A stretch of 18,508 nt of DNA from JAQGMO01 sp050954505 (GCA_050954505.1 JBPBPY010000213.1:1-18508); one strand, 5' to 3'; positions 6,229 through 15,097 are shown, numbered from the stretch's first letter. Notes: generated by a model from the sequence alone, not told the origin. A program made the numbers and translations.

Positions 6229-9114
6229 ATGCGCACTGATACTCCCCAAACGATCTACCGCAACCAATACGACCAGCCAGGCTTCTGGGTCCAGACCGTC
6301 GACATGGGCTTCGACCTTGACCCGGCGTTGACCCGGGTTGCGACCCGCCTGACGCTGGTGCGCAATCCGGCGTCGCAGGAAAAGGCGCTGGTGCTGTTCG
6401 GCGAAGACCTGGAGCTGGTGGCACTGAGGTTGAATGGCCGCGCTTTGGGCAAGCGCGACTACCAGATCCGCGGCGGCATCTTGCGCATCGAACGCGCGCC
6501 CGACGAGGTCACGCTGGAAATCGAAACTGCGCTCCACCCGCAGGACAATACCTCGCTGTCGGGACTGTATGTCTCGAACGGGAATTTCTTCACCCAGTGC
6601 GAGGCCGAAGGGTTTCGCAAGATAACCTTTTTTCCCGACCGTCCCGACGTCATGGCGGTGTACCGCATCATGCTGCGCGCCGACAAACAGCGGTATCCGG
6701 TATTGTTGTCCAACGGCAATCTCATCGAAGAAGGCGAGCTCGATGATGGCCGCCACTATGCCCTGTGGGAAGATCCCTTCAAGAAGCCGTCCTATCTGTT
6801 TGCGCTGGTCGCCGGCCAGCTGGTCTGCCAGGAAGAACAGTATCCGCTTGCTTCGGGACGTCAAGCGCTGCTGCAGGTCTGGGTCGAGGACGGCAACCTC
6901 GACAAGACCGCGCATGCCATGGATTCGCTCAAGAACAGCATCCGCTGGGATGAAGAGCGCTTTGGCCTGGAACTCGACCTCGACCGCTTCATGATCGTCG
7001 CCGTGGGCGACTTCAACATGGGTGCGATGGAAAACAAGGGCTTGAACATTTTCAACACCAAATTCGTGCTGGCCAATTCACGCATAGCCACCGATGCCGA
7101 CTACGCCAACATCGAAGCCGTGGTCGGGCATGAATACTTCCATAACTGGACCGGCAACCGCGTGACTTGCCGCGACTGGTTCCAACTGTCCTTGAAGGAA
7201 GGCTTGACGGTATTTCGGGACCAGGAATTTTCCGCCGACATGATCGGCACCGACAGCGGCCGCGCGGTCAAGCGCATCGACGATGTGCGGGTGCTGCGGC
7301 AGGCGCAATTCCCCGAGGACGCGGGTCCGATGGCCCATCCGGTACGCCCCGACGCGTATGTGGAAATCAATAATTTCTATACCGTCACCATCTATGAAAA
7401 GGGTTCGGAAGTGGTGCGCATGTACCAGACCCTGTTTGGCCGCGATGGGTTTCGCAAGGGCATGGACCTGTACTTCGAACGCCATGATGGCCAGGCCGTC
7501 ACCTGCGATGATTTCCGCGCCGCCATGGTGGACGCCAATGGCCGCGAACTGGCGCAGTTCGAGCGCTGGTACAGCCAGGCCGGCACGCCGGTGGTGCAAG
7601 CCAGCACCGCATACGACGCCAAGGCACAAACCTTCACGCTGACCTTGAAGCAGTCCTGCCCGCCTACGCCGTGCCAGGAAAAAAAGCTGCCGTTCCATAT
7701 TCCCGTCGCTGTCGGGCTGCTCGACAGCAATGGCCAGGACATGGCTTTGCAGCTTGACGAAAGCGGTGAGGCCAATGTGGCGCACCCGGCAAATCCTGCA
7801 AGCGCGACGGATGGCGCTGGCCCGACAACCACCCGCGTGCTGGAACTGACCGAAGCTGAACAAGTCTTCCGCTTCACCGGCATCAAGGAAGCGCCGGTGC
7901 CGTCTCTGCTGCGCGACTTCTCTGCGCCTGTAGTGCTGAAATTCGATTACAGCGACGACGACCTGGCCTTCCTGATGGCCCATGACAGCGACCCGTTCAA
8001 CCGCTGGGAAGCCGGCCAGCGTCTGGCCATGCGGCGTCTGCAAACGATGACGGCAAACCTGGGGCAGGGTGGCGAGGAAGTGGTAGCCAATGCGAACGCA
8101 AATGCAAACGCAAATGCGAACGCAACTGCGGGCACAACTGCGGTGAAACGTTCGGCCGCCAATCCGTTCCCGGTTCTGGCCACAGACGGCAACCCGGCTT
8201 CAGGCACGGCAGCCGATACAAATCCCGCAGCCCAACAGGCCGATGATGCAGTTGCCACTCCTGGCGACAGCATCGAGGCGTTTTGCGCCACGCTGGGCAA
8301 GACACTCAACGATGACACGCTCGATGCGGCATTTCGCGAACTGGCGCTGACGCTGCCCTCGGAAACCATGATGGCGGAGCAGATGGAGGTCATCGATCCG
8401 CTGGCCATCCATCATGCGCGGTGCCAGTTGCGCGGCCTGATTGCCAAAACCTTGCGCAGCGACCTGGAACGGGCATGGCATGACAACCAGACGCCGGGCG
8501 ACTACAGCCCGGACGCCATTTCGGCCGGCAAACGCGGCTTGAAGAACCTGGCGCTGTCGTATCTCTCCGAACTCGACGACGATGCAGCCCACACACTGGC
8601 GCAAAGCCAGTGCGACCAGGCCGGCAACATGACCGACCGCCTGGCCGCCCTGGGCGCCTTGCTCAATGGCGCCGCCCCCGGACGTGCCGATGCGCTGGCG
8701 CGTTTTTATGAAGAGTTCGAAAACGAAGCGCTGGTGATCGACAAGTGGTTTACGCTGCAGGCCACCGCACGCTCGACCGATGTGGCTGCCGTGCGCCAGT
8801 TGATGACCCATCCCGCTTTCAGCCTGAAGAATCCCAACCGCGCCCGCAGCCTGGTGTTCAGTTTTTGCAATGGCAACCCCTCGCGGTTTCACGCCGCCGA
8901 TGGCAGCGGCTATGCATTCTGGGCCGAACAGGTCATCGCGCTCAATGGTATCAATCCGCAAGTTGCAGCGCGCCTGGCCAGGACGCTGGACCGCTGGCGC
9001 AAGTATGCGCCGCCCGCTCAGGCTAAAATGCGTGCTGCACTCGAACGCGTGGCTGCCACCAGGAAGCTTTCCAAGGATGTGCTGGAAGTGGTCAGCAAGG
9101 CGCTCGCCGCTTGA
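6229..9114 (+). CDS. pepN: Aminopeptidase N (M1 zinc metallopeptidase) with internal insert
   Basis: Cytoplasmic broad-specificity aminopeptidase that trims N-terminal residues in peptide turnover. The start MRTDTPQTIYRNQYDQPGFW is typical of proteobacterial PepN. The exopeptidase motif GAMEN is at 265-269. The zinc site is HEYFH (301-305) with the third ligand E324 in LKEGLTVF. The catalytic Tyr is probably Y389 in TVTIYEKGSE. At 961 residues it is about 90 longer than E. coli PepN. Much of the excess is a low-complexity insert at about residues 610-680 (GGEEVVA, a run of six Asn-Ala pairs, then an Ala/Asp-rich stretch), between the segments with RWEAGQRLAMRRLQT and FCATLGKTLND. The insert keeps the reading frame and all catalytic residues are upstream of it, so the enzyme should be active. 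The Shine-Dalgarno is weak. fbp follows after 61 nt. Confidence 0.97.
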   Translation: MRTDTPQTIYRNQYDQPGFWVQTVDMGFDLDPALTRVATRLTLVRNPASQEKALVLFGEDLELVALRLNGRALGKRDYQIRGGILRIERAPDEVTLEIETALHPQDNTSLSGLYVSNGNFFTQCEAEGFRKITFFPDRPDVMAVYRIMLRADKQRYPVLLSNGNLIEEGELDDGRHYALWEDPFKKPSYLFALVAGQLVCQEEQYPLASGRQALLQVWVEDGNLDKTAHAMDSLKNSIRWDEERFGLELDLDRFMIVAVGDFNMGAMENKGLNIFNTKFVLANSRIATDADYANIEAVVGHEYFHNWTGNRVTCRDWFQLSLKEGLTVFRDQEFSADMIGTDSGRAVKRIDDVRVLRQAQFPEDAGPMAHPVRPDAYVEINNFYTVTIYEKGSEVVRMYQTLFGRDGFRKGMDLYFERHDGQAVTCDDFRAAMVDANGRELAQFERWYSQAGTPVVQASTAYDAKAQTFTLTLKQSCPPTPCQEKKLPFHIPVAVGLLDSNGQDMALQLDESGEANVAHPANPASATDGAGPTTTRVLELTEAEQVFRFTGIKEAPVPSLLRDFSAPVVLKFDYSDDDLAFLMAHDSDPFNRWEAGQRLAMRRLQTMTANLGQGGEEVVANANANANANANATAGTTAVKRSAANPFPVLATDGNPASGTAADTNPAAQQADDAVATPGDSIEAFCATLGKTLNDDTLDAAFRELALTLPSETMMAEQMEVIDPLAIHHARCQLRGLIAKTLRSDLERAWHDNQTPGDYSPDAISAGKRGLKNLALSYLSELDDDAAHTLAQSQCDQAGNMTDRLAALGALLNGAAPGRADALARFYEEFENEALVIDKWFTLQATARSTDVAAVRQLMTHPAFSLKNPNRARSLVFSFCNGNPSRFHAADGSGYAFWAEQVIALNGINPQVAARLARTLDRWRKYAPPAQAKMRAALERVAATRKLSKDVLEVVSKALAA
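8089..8124 (+). repeat. In-frame hexanucleotide microsatellite in pepN (Asn-Ala)6
   Basis: Six copies of a 6-bp unit AAYGCR (AATGCG, AACGCA, AATGCA, AACGCA, AATGCG, AACGCA) encode residues 621-632 as alternating Asn and Ala. A unit of 6 bp changes length without shifting the frame. It lies in the PepN-specific insert between conserved segments. Confidence 0.85.
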
Positions 9115-9175
9115 ATCGGGCAACAATCAAGCGCTCACGCATAACCGAATACCGTAGAAAAACAGGAAATTATCA

Positions 9176-10183
9176 ATGAAACGCATCAGCCTTACCCAGC
9201 ACTTGATTGAAGAACAGCGCCTGCACAACACCATCCCGGCCGAATTGCGGCTGTTGATCGAAGTCGTCGCGCGCGCCTGCAAGACCATCAGCCATGCCGT
9301 CGGCAAGGGCGCCTTGGGCGATGTCATGGGCAGCGCCGATTCGGAAAACGTCCAAGGCGAAGTGCAGAAGAAGCTCGACATCATTTCCAACGACATCCTG
9401 CTTGAAGCCAATGAATGGGGCGGCCACCTGGCTGCCATGGCATCGGAAGAAATGGAAACCATCCATCCCATCCCGAACCGTTATCCCAAGGGTGAATACC
9501 TGCTGCTGTTCGATCCGCTCGATGGCTCCAGCAATATCGATGTCAACGTCTCCATCGGCACGATTTTCTCGGTGCTCAAGGCGCCAGAGAGTATGACCAC
9601 GCCGACCGAGAAGGATTTCCTCCAGCCAGGCAATCAGCAAGTCTGCGCCGGCTATGCCGTGTACGGCCCGCAAACCATGCTGGTTATGACGACCGGCAAT
9701 GGCGTGCAATGTTTCACGCTCGACCGCGAAATGGGTTCCTGGGTGATGACCCAAAGCAGCCCGAAGATCCCTGTCGACACCAAGGAATTTTCCATCAATG
9801 CATCGAACATGCGCCACTGGTTTGCACCGGTCAAGCAATATGTCGATGAAATGCTGGCAGGCGAAACCGGCCCGCTGAAAAAGAACTACAACATGCGCTG
9901 GGTGGCCTCGATGGTCGCCGACGTGCATCGCATCCTGACCCGCGGCGGCATCTTCATGTACCCGGCCGATGGCCGCGAGCCGGACAAGCCAGGCAAGCTG
10001 CGCCTGATGTACGAAGCCAACCCGATGGCCTTCATCGTCGAACAGGCTGGCGGCGCGGCCACCGATGGCAAGCAGCGCATCCTTGACATCCAGCCGGAAA
10101 AGCTGCACCAGCGCGTGCCGGTCTTCCTGGGTTCGAAAAACGAGGTCGAACGGGTAACCTCATACCACGCAGCCAACCGTTGA
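9176..10183 (+). CDS. fbp: Class I fructose-1,6-bisphosphatase
   Basis: Gluconeogenic (or Calvin-type) enzyme that hydrolyses fructose 1,6-bisphosphate to fructose 6-phosphate; cytoplasmic and Mg-dependent. The 335 residues are normal for class I. Visible metal and substrate motifs are GEVQKKLDIISND (61-73), ASEEME (89-94, metal-binding Glu) and the signature DPLDGSSNID (113-122, metal-binding D113 and D116). The NMRWVASMVADVHRIL region follows, and GGIFMYPAD is the sugar-phosphate site. A good Shine-Dalgarno AGGAAA (9164-9169) sits 6 nt before the ATG. It follows pepN closely and may be co-transcribed. It converges on the first LRR gene, whose stop is 16 nt away, with no clear terminator hairpin between them. 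A decayed fragment of this gene recurs at 13460-13530. Confidence 0.97.
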   Translation: MKRISLTQHLIEEQRLHNTIPAELRLLIEVVARACKTISHAVGKGALGDVMGSADSENVQGEVQKKLDIISNDILLEANEWGGHLAAMASEEMETIHPIPNRYPKGEYLLLFDPLDGSSNIDVNVSIGTIFSVLKAPESMTTPTEKDFLQPGNQQVCAGYAVYGPQTMLVMTTGNGVQCFTLDREMGSWVMTQSSPKIPVDTKEFSINASNMRHWFAPVKQYVDEMLAGETGPLKKNYNMRWVASMVADVHRILTRGGIFMYPADGREPDKPGKLRLMYEANPMAFIVEQAGGAATDGKQRILDIQPEKLHQRVPVFLGSKNEVERVTSYHAANR

Positions 10184-10199
10184 ACGGCAAACGACCCAT

Positions 10200-11825
10200 T
10201 CAGTTTGGCTCGACATGCAGCAGCGGGTTGTGCCGTGCTGCTTGCTGGAACACTGCCTTGACTTTATCTTCAATCGGGTTGTAGCGCACGGTCAAAGGCG
10301 CGGCGGCATTTTCCAGCACCTTGGTAAATGCCGTCAAGGCCTCGCATTCCTCCATGGCGAAGATGTTCAGCCTGCGCAAGCCATGATTGTTGCTCACCAG
10401 TCTGCCCAGCAACGGCCACGAATCCTGGCTTACCGGGCTGCCACTGATGTTCAGATGCGCCAGGTTGGTCCGCGTGCACACATTTTCCAGAAAAGCCGTC
10501 AGGCTATCGTCTTTCATTTCCACTTCGCTGATGGCAATGTCCTGTATTCCGCGTGCGCGCGCCAGCGCATCGCCCAGTGCGCACCATGCGGTCTGGTCCA
10601 GTTTTCGCTGGGTGTAAGAGAAGCGTTGCAGGCCGGGATGGGCAGCGATCGCGCACGCCAGATTCAGTGTTCCCGCAGTGCCTATGCGGTTGTGAATCAG
10701 TGCCAGTGATTTCAAGCCAGAATTGTGGGCAAGCACGGCTGCCAGCAAGGCTGCGCCAAAGTCATCCAGTCCTGCGGAAGAAAGAACCAGCTCTTCCAGA
10801 TGCGGGTTGCGCAAGGCCGGAATGAGTAATTCCTGTAATGCATCCGGCATGGAAAAGTTCAAGCTGAGCTTTTCGACATGGGTTTGCGGCAAACCGGTCA
10901 ACAGTGTGTAGATTGCCGAAGGCACGGCCGGCTTGAAGCCTATCGTCAACGCTTTGCACTGGCTGGTCGAGCGCAGATAGGCAAGCATTGCCAAGGCGTC
11001 ATCCATGCTGGTGGATTCACCCAAACTCAGGCTGATGCGGCAGTCCTTGCCGCGCTTGTCCTCCAGCAATTTCAAACCAGGCAAAACCAGATCTGAAAAT
11101 CTGTCGCCAATTTCCCGATCAAGATTGACCTGGATCTCTTTACATTCCAACGTTTCGGCGGCAACATCGAATGCTTTCAGCCAGCTTGCCGGCGCAATAT
11201 GATGCAAGTTCAGTTGCACGCAACTTGCCGGTTTGGGAATCAATGCCAGCGCTGAAACGAGTTCCTTCTGCGCCCGATACCTGTCGAACAAATTGCCATG
11301 ATTTGCACGCAGAGCCAGATCGATAACCGTTGAACTCTGCCGCAAACTTTGCCCACGCAAAAGCAAGCCATTCCAGTAATGCTGAAAACGCAGCCCTCGC
11401 ACACGAGCCTGGGCACCGCCTGGTTTGCCCGGCTGCTCCAGATAGGTTTCCACACTTTGATGACTGCTGTGCGAAACCTGTGTCAGCGCAATCAGCGCTG
11501 GTATTGTGCATTGTGAAAAAATATTTACATCGAGATCCGCCGGCAGCACCGGCATGCCAGGCTGTGCGCAACTGTCCGCAAAGCCGTGTGGAATGCATGA
11601 CGGTAAAGCCAGGCGCTGCCCATTCCCTGCAATGTTGGCTGCGCCGTTACTGGCGGCGGCTTGCCCGGTGGCTTGGGTCGGTATTGTTGATCGCACTGGC
11701 CAGCTGGTGCGGTGTGTTGTGAACCTTGTCCATACAATTTGTCTTCCATTGGATACTGGGTTGAGATTGAACAGCTTGAGTAACAAACCCTTCAACTCTG
11801 TTCCCGCGGTGTATCGAGCAAGCAT
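10200..11825 (-). CDS. Divergent F-box-like / LRR protein, last gene of the tandem family
   Basis: 541-residue member of the LRR family that fills the right half of the window. The F-box-like helical segment is at about residues 96-130 (LDVNIFSQCTIPALIALTQV). The junction reads QPGKPGGAQARVRGLRFQ where relatives have CPGEPGGAHD. RI-like LRRs follow, best seen in HNSGLKSLALIHNRIGTAGT and CALGDALARARGIQDIAI. It shares the overall plan but is clearly the most diverged copy. Its first 90 residues do not resemble the MNASPIGP start of its relatives. The ATG lies 10 nt after the stop of the neighbouring copy, with AAAGG at 11828-11832 between them. No hrp-box-like element precedes it, so it is probably the second gene of a two-gene operon. 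An overlapping ATG at 11749 opens a Pro-rich alternative frame. Possible effector; start uncertain. Confidence 0.75.
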   Translation of the reverse strand: MLARYTAGTELKGLLLKLFNLNPVSNGRQIVWTRFTTHRTSWPVRSTIPTQATGQAAASNGAANIAGNGQRLALPSCIPHGFADSCAQPGMPVLPADLDVNIFSQCTIPALIALTQVSHSSHQSVETYLEQPGKPGGAQARVRGLRFQHYWNGLLLRGQSLRQSSTVIDLALRANHGNLFDRYRAQKELVSALALIPKPASCVQLNLHHIAPASWLKAFDVAAETLECKEIQVNLDREIGDRFSDLVLPGLKLLEDKRGKDCRISLSLGESTSMDDALAMLAYLRSTSQCKALTIGFKPAVPSAIYTLLTGLPQTHVEKLSLNFSMPDALQELLIPALRNPHLEELVLSSAGLDDFGAALLAAVLAHNSGLKSLALIHNRIGTAGTLNLACAIAAHPGLQRFSYTQRKLDQTAWCALGDALARARGIQDIAISEVEMKDDSLTAFLENVCTRTNLAHLNISGSPVSQDSWPLLGRLVSNNHGLRRLNIFAMEECEALTAFTKVLENAAAPLTVRYNPIEDKVKAVFQQAARHNPLLHVEPN

Positions 11826-11835
11826 TACCTTTGCA

Positions 11836-13353
11836 TCATTGTGGAAAGCATTTCAAATGCAACAGCGGATTGGGACGACAAACTGTGGCAAAGAACGCGC
11901 AAACTTCGTCACTTCCCCGGCAGTCCACAGTGAGTGGATGGGAAATATCAGCCAGCAACGTCGTCAAACTTTTTGCGATCTCCATGTCGGTGATGAAAAG
12001 GCAACCCAACGCAAACATGGCGGGATTGTTTTGTACCAGTTTGTGCAGATAAGGCAAGGTCTCTACAGTCAATGGACAACGCTGCCAGTCCAGGTGCAGC
12101 AATCTTGTAGCGTTGGAAAGCGGTGCTATGAATGCAACTGCTTCCTCGAGTGGCATTGTCAAGTCAGTCCAATCCGAATTAGGCAATCTGACATTGGCCA
12201 AATTTGCGTTTGCCGCGATTGCCTCGCCGAGCGCCGCCCAACCTCCAATACCGATGTCATCGTTGGAGAAATTCAGGGATTCCAAAGCAGGATGGGAAGC
12301 AATTCCTTGAGCAAGCGATATCGCATCGTTTTCCGTCAAATTGTTATGTGCTAACAATAGCGATCTCAAGCCAGAATTATTCTTTAACAGATTACTTAAG
12401 TGCTCTGCGATATCACCATTGAGTGAAACACCAACTCCGGAAAAATGCTGCAGCTTTGGATTGCAAAGTACAGCACCGAGAATGCTCTGCTGTTCTGATT
12501 TCAGGTCCTGACCAATCTTGAATTCATCGACGTCAGTTTCGGGCAGCCCTTGAGCAAGGATTTTTATTGCAATGCAGGTATCTGCACCTGGGTTGATTTC
12601 CACTGACTTGCATTGTGGTGTGGCGCGTAGATACCCCAGCAAGGCAAAGGCATCATTCACGGAAAACACGCTGTTCAAACCAAGCTCTAGCCGCTGCATG
12701 CCAGGGCCGTAGTGTATTGCACGCAGAGCATTGCCCCCATGATCGATAAATTTTTCCGGCTCAAGCCTATACAAGCTGATGAACAAGGTTTGCCATTGGC
12801 TGGCAGTCGTTACAGAAGCGATTGCTTGTGCCCACAGGGAATGAGGCAGAAAATCAAGACTGATATGAAGATGACGGATCTGCTTGCGGGTAATGGCTGC
12901 CGCCCAGCTTTGGAATGTGTCCGGCTGTCCCCATTTATTCGGATCAAGTCCTTTCACCGATAATTGAAAACGTATTCTACGTTCCGTAGACTTCGTTTCT
13001 GCTTCAAGAAGTCGACGTTGCAGGCGCAGACTGCGCACTGTGTCATGGGCGCCGCCCGGTTCACCAGGACGCTTGATGAATTCCTGCACCGCCTTGCTGC
13101 AGCTCTTCGATCCCTGTACCAAAGCCCCCAGGGTCGGCAGGGAACAATGCTTCAGGACCTGGCTGTCGATGTCGGAAGTCAGCGTCGGCACTCCTGGCAA
13201 ATCAAAACTGTCCAGCAACCCTGTTGGCTTGATCGTCAGCGTTATCTGGCCTGGTGGTGCAGGTTCGGTAGAAGTGGGCGAAGAATGATGTGCGTCGCGC
13301 AAAACCCTGCCGGTCATGGCAGGGTGTCTTGGTCCAATGGGGCTGGCGTTCAT
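11836..13353 (-). CDS. F-box-like / LRR protein, candidate type III effector (intact copy)
   Basis: 505-residue protein. N-terminus MNASPIGPRHPAM is polar, Ser/Pro-rich and has no signal peptide, as in type III secreted proteins. The conserved block TGLLDSFDLPG is at 44-54. An F-box-like helical segment SDIDSQVLKHCSLPTLGALV lies at 60-79 and is followed by SKSCSKAVQEFI. The junction GEPGGAHDTVRSLRLQRRL is at 97-115. RI-like LRRs of 28-29 residues run through the rest, clearest at 328-415 (GLRSLLLAHNNLTENDAISL, then ALESLNFSNDDIGIGGWAAL). F-box plus LRR is the plan of the GALA effectors of Ralstonia, which recruit host SCF ubiquitin ligase; that match is by architecture only. A hrp-box-like element ends 39 nt upstream. 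Leads an operon with the next gene. More AT-rich than the core genes at left. Confidence 0.83.
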   Translation of the reverse strand: MNASPIGPRHPAMTGRVLRDAHHSSPTSTEPAPPGQITLTIKPTGLLDSFDLPGVPTLTSDIDSQVLKHCSLPTLGALVQGSKSCSKAVQEFIKRPGEPGGAHDTVRSLRLQRRLLEAETKSTERRIRFQLSVKGLDPNKWGQPDTFQSWAAAITRKQIRHLHISLDFLPHSLWAQAIASVTTASQWQTLFISLYRLEPEKFIDHGGNALRAIHYGPGMQRLELGLNSVFSVNDAFALLGYLRATPQCKSVEINPGADTCIAIKILAQGLPETDVDEFKIGQDLKSEQQSILGAVLCNPKLQHFSGVGVSLNGDIAEHLSNLLKNNSGLRSLLLAHNNLTENDAISLAQGIASHPALESLNFSNDDIGIGGWAALGEAIAANANLANVRLPNSDWTDLTMPLEEAVAFIAPLSNATRLLHLDWQRCPLTVETLPYLHKLVQNNPAMFALGCLFITDMEIAKSLTTLLADISHPLTVDCRGSDEVCAFFATVCRPNPLLHLKCFPQ

Positions 13354-13392
13354 TTTGATATCCAGAGCGGGTTAAACGGCGGTTGATTGGTC

Positions 13393-13421
13393 TGAGTAGC
13401 TTCGCCGCCAAGCGTTGTTCC
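13393..13421 (-). promoter_or_regulatory. hrp-box-like promoter upstream of the 13353 LRR gene
   Basis: On the minus strand this reads GGAACA, 16 nt, CTACTCA, preceded by ATTCT. The HrpL/ECF-sigma hrp box is GGAACC-N15/16-CCACNNA. The -35-like half matches 5 of 6 positions, and the -10-like half keeps the AC and the final A. The element ends 39 nt before the ATG. The same element recurs before three other genes in the window. Confidence 0.6.
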
Positions 13422-13459
13422 AGAATGCCGCTTTACCAGTCGGACGAAATCCGGCTGTG

Positions 13460-13530
13460 GCATCGAACATGCGTCACTGGTTCGTATCGTTCAAACCGTG
13501 AGGCGATGAACTGATGGCAGGCGAAACCGG
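13460..13530 (+). pseudogene. Decayed internal fragment of fbp
   Basis: Aligns without gaps to fbp positions 9800-9870 at a fixed offset of 3660, with 58 of 71 bases identical (counted by eye). The first 20 bases differ at one position and the last ten are identical. In the fbp frame it reads ASNMRHWF, then diverges with a stop, then GDELMAGETG, which matches fbp ASNMRHWF and MLAGETG. It lies on the same strand as fbp and just past the 3' end of the 13586 LRR gene. This is the same arrangement as real fbp and the 10200 LRR gene. It is too short and broken to be functional. Confidence 0.85.
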
Positions 13531-13585
13531 CAGCTCGACGGGAAACTGCCTTGACCGCGTTGTCAGACGGGGTGACCCCATTGCA

Positions 13586-15097
13586 TCAAAATAAACGCGG
13601 TGTGAAGCGCAACAGCGGATTGGGACCGAGAAACTTGCCGAGAAATTCGCATACCTCATCGTTTCCCCTGCAGTCAACAGTAAGTGGATGGGATATGTCT
13701 GCCAGCAAGATAGCCAGATTCTCCGCCATTTCCATATCCTTGATGAAAAGGCGGCCCAACGCAAACATGGCTGGATTGTTTTGCACAAGTTTTTGCAGAT
13801 AGGGCAAGGTCTCTGGAGTCAATGGAAAGTGGCGCCAGTCCAGATTCAGCAATCTGGTAGAGTTGGAAAACGGCTCAATGAATGCGAGGGCTTTCTTGAG
13901 TGGCATCGCAACCCAGGTCCAGTCCGGATCGGGTAATGTGACATCGGCCAGATTGCGGCTAGCTCCAATTGCTTCACCCATTGCCGCCCAACCCTTGGCA
14001 CCAATGTTATCGGAAAAATACAGGGATTCCAGAGCAGGATGGGCGCCAATTCCTTGGGCAATCGTTATCGCATCGTCGTCTGTCAAATAGTTATGCGACA
14101 GCAATAACGATCTCAAGCCGGTATTATTCTTCAACAAAGTACTGAAGTGTTTTGCAAGATCACCATTGAGTGAAATTTCAACCGCAGAGAAATGCTTCAG
14201 CTTCGGATTGCAAAGCACATCATTCAGAATGCCATACTGTTCTGATTTCAAAGCGCGGGCAATCCTGAATTCTTCGACCTCGGTCTCGGGCAATCCAGCA
14301 GCGAGGATTTTTAACGCAGTGCATGTATCCGGACCTGGGCTGATTTCCAATGACTTGCATTGTGGTGTGGCGCGTAAATATCCCAGCAAGGCACACGCAT
14401 CATTTTCCGAAAACTCCTGGTTCAAAACGAGTTTTAGCTGCTGCACCTTTGACCCATAATGTATTGCACGCAAAGCATCACCTGCATGATCGATAAATCT
14501 GTCTCGCTCAAGCGTATACAAGCCCAAGGTTAAGGTTTTCCATTGGCTGGCAGAAGTGACAGCAGCCAGCGATTCTGGCCAAAGCGAATAAGGTAATTTT
14601 TCAAAACTGACATCAATATGACAGATCTGTTCACGGGCGATGGTTTCCGCCAACACTTTGAACTTGTCCGGCGATTTCCGTTTGTGCAGAATATATTTCC
14701 TTACCGAGTCACTACATTTTTGATGCTCCGTATATTTCGTTTTTGTTTCATCAAGTCGACGCTGCAGACGAAGGCGGCGCACGGTGTCATGGGCGCCGTC
14801 CGGTTCACCAGGACACTCGATAAATTTTTGCACTACCGTGCTGCAACTTTTCGATACCTGTACCAAGGCGGCCAAAGTCGGCAATGTACAAAGCTTCAAG
14901 AACTGGCTGTCGATGTCGGAAGTCAGCCTCGCTACGCCTGGCAGATCAAAACTGTCCAGCAACCCTGTTGGCTTGACCGTCAGCGTGATCTGGCTTGGTG
15001 GCGCAGGTTTGGTCGACAAGGGCGAAGCGTTGTGTGCGGGGGGGGTAACGGCGTTATTTGAGGCAGGGTGTGTCGGGCCAATGGGACTGGCATTCAT
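13586..15097 (-). CDS. F-box-like / LRR protein, candidate type III effector (intact copy)
   Basis: 503-residue close paralogue of the 11836-13353 protein, alignable over its whole length. The N-terminus MNASPIGPTHPASNN is shared, then a Pro/Ser-rich stretch, then TGLLDSFDLPG. The F-box-like segment SDIDSQFLKLCTLPTLAALV is at 60-79, the junction GEPDGAHDTVRRLRLQRRL is at about 97-115, and RI-like LRRs follow. Examples are GLRSLLLSHNYLTDDDAITI and ALESLYFSDNIGAKGWAAMG. Nearly identical blocks such as LPYLQKLVQNNPAMFALG show a recent duplication of this pair. A hrp-box-like element lies 40 nt upstream of the ATG. Its 3' end faces the fbp fragment. Cytosolic target in a host cell is inferred only. 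Confidence 0.83.
   Translation of the reverse strand: MNASPIGPTHPASNNAVTPPAHNASPLSTKPAPPSQITLTVKPTGLLDSFDLPGVARLTSDIDSQFLKLCTLPTLAALVQVSKSCSTVVQKFIECPGEPDGAHDTVRRLRLQRRLDETKTKYTEHQKCSDSVRKYILHKRKSPDKFKVLAETIAREQICHIDVSFEKLPYSLWPESLAAVTSASQWKTLTLGLYTLERDRFIDHAGDALRAIHYGSKVQQLKLVLNQEFSENDACALLGYLRATPQCKSLEISPGPDTCTALKILAAGLPETEVEEFRIARALKSEQYGILNDVLCNPKLKHFSAVEISLNGDLAKHFSTLLKNNTGLRSLLLSHNYLTDDDAITIAQGIGAHPALESLYFSDNIGAKGWAAMGEAIGASRNLADVTLPDPDWTWVAMPLKKALAFIEPFSNSTRLLNLDWRHFPLTPETLPYLQKLVQNNPAMFALGRLFIKDMEMAENLAILLADISHPLTVDCRGNDEVCEFLGKFLGPNPLLRFTPRLF

Noticed and set aside
5756..6424. Minus-strand 222-codon frame across the pepN upstream region
   Set aside because: It runs through the tandem repeat, giving runs such as LLLAACCLLLA from the heptamers, and overlaps the pepN start; no family-like segment is seen.
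7078..8043. Minus-strand 321-codon frame inside pepN
   Set aside because: Antisense shadow of the region encoding the zinc site of an intact M1 peptidase.
10184..10199. Terminator between fbp and the convergent LRR gene
   Set aside because: Only a short CCGTTGAACGG inverted repeat at the fbp end is visible, with almost no loop and no T-run, so I do not call a terminator.
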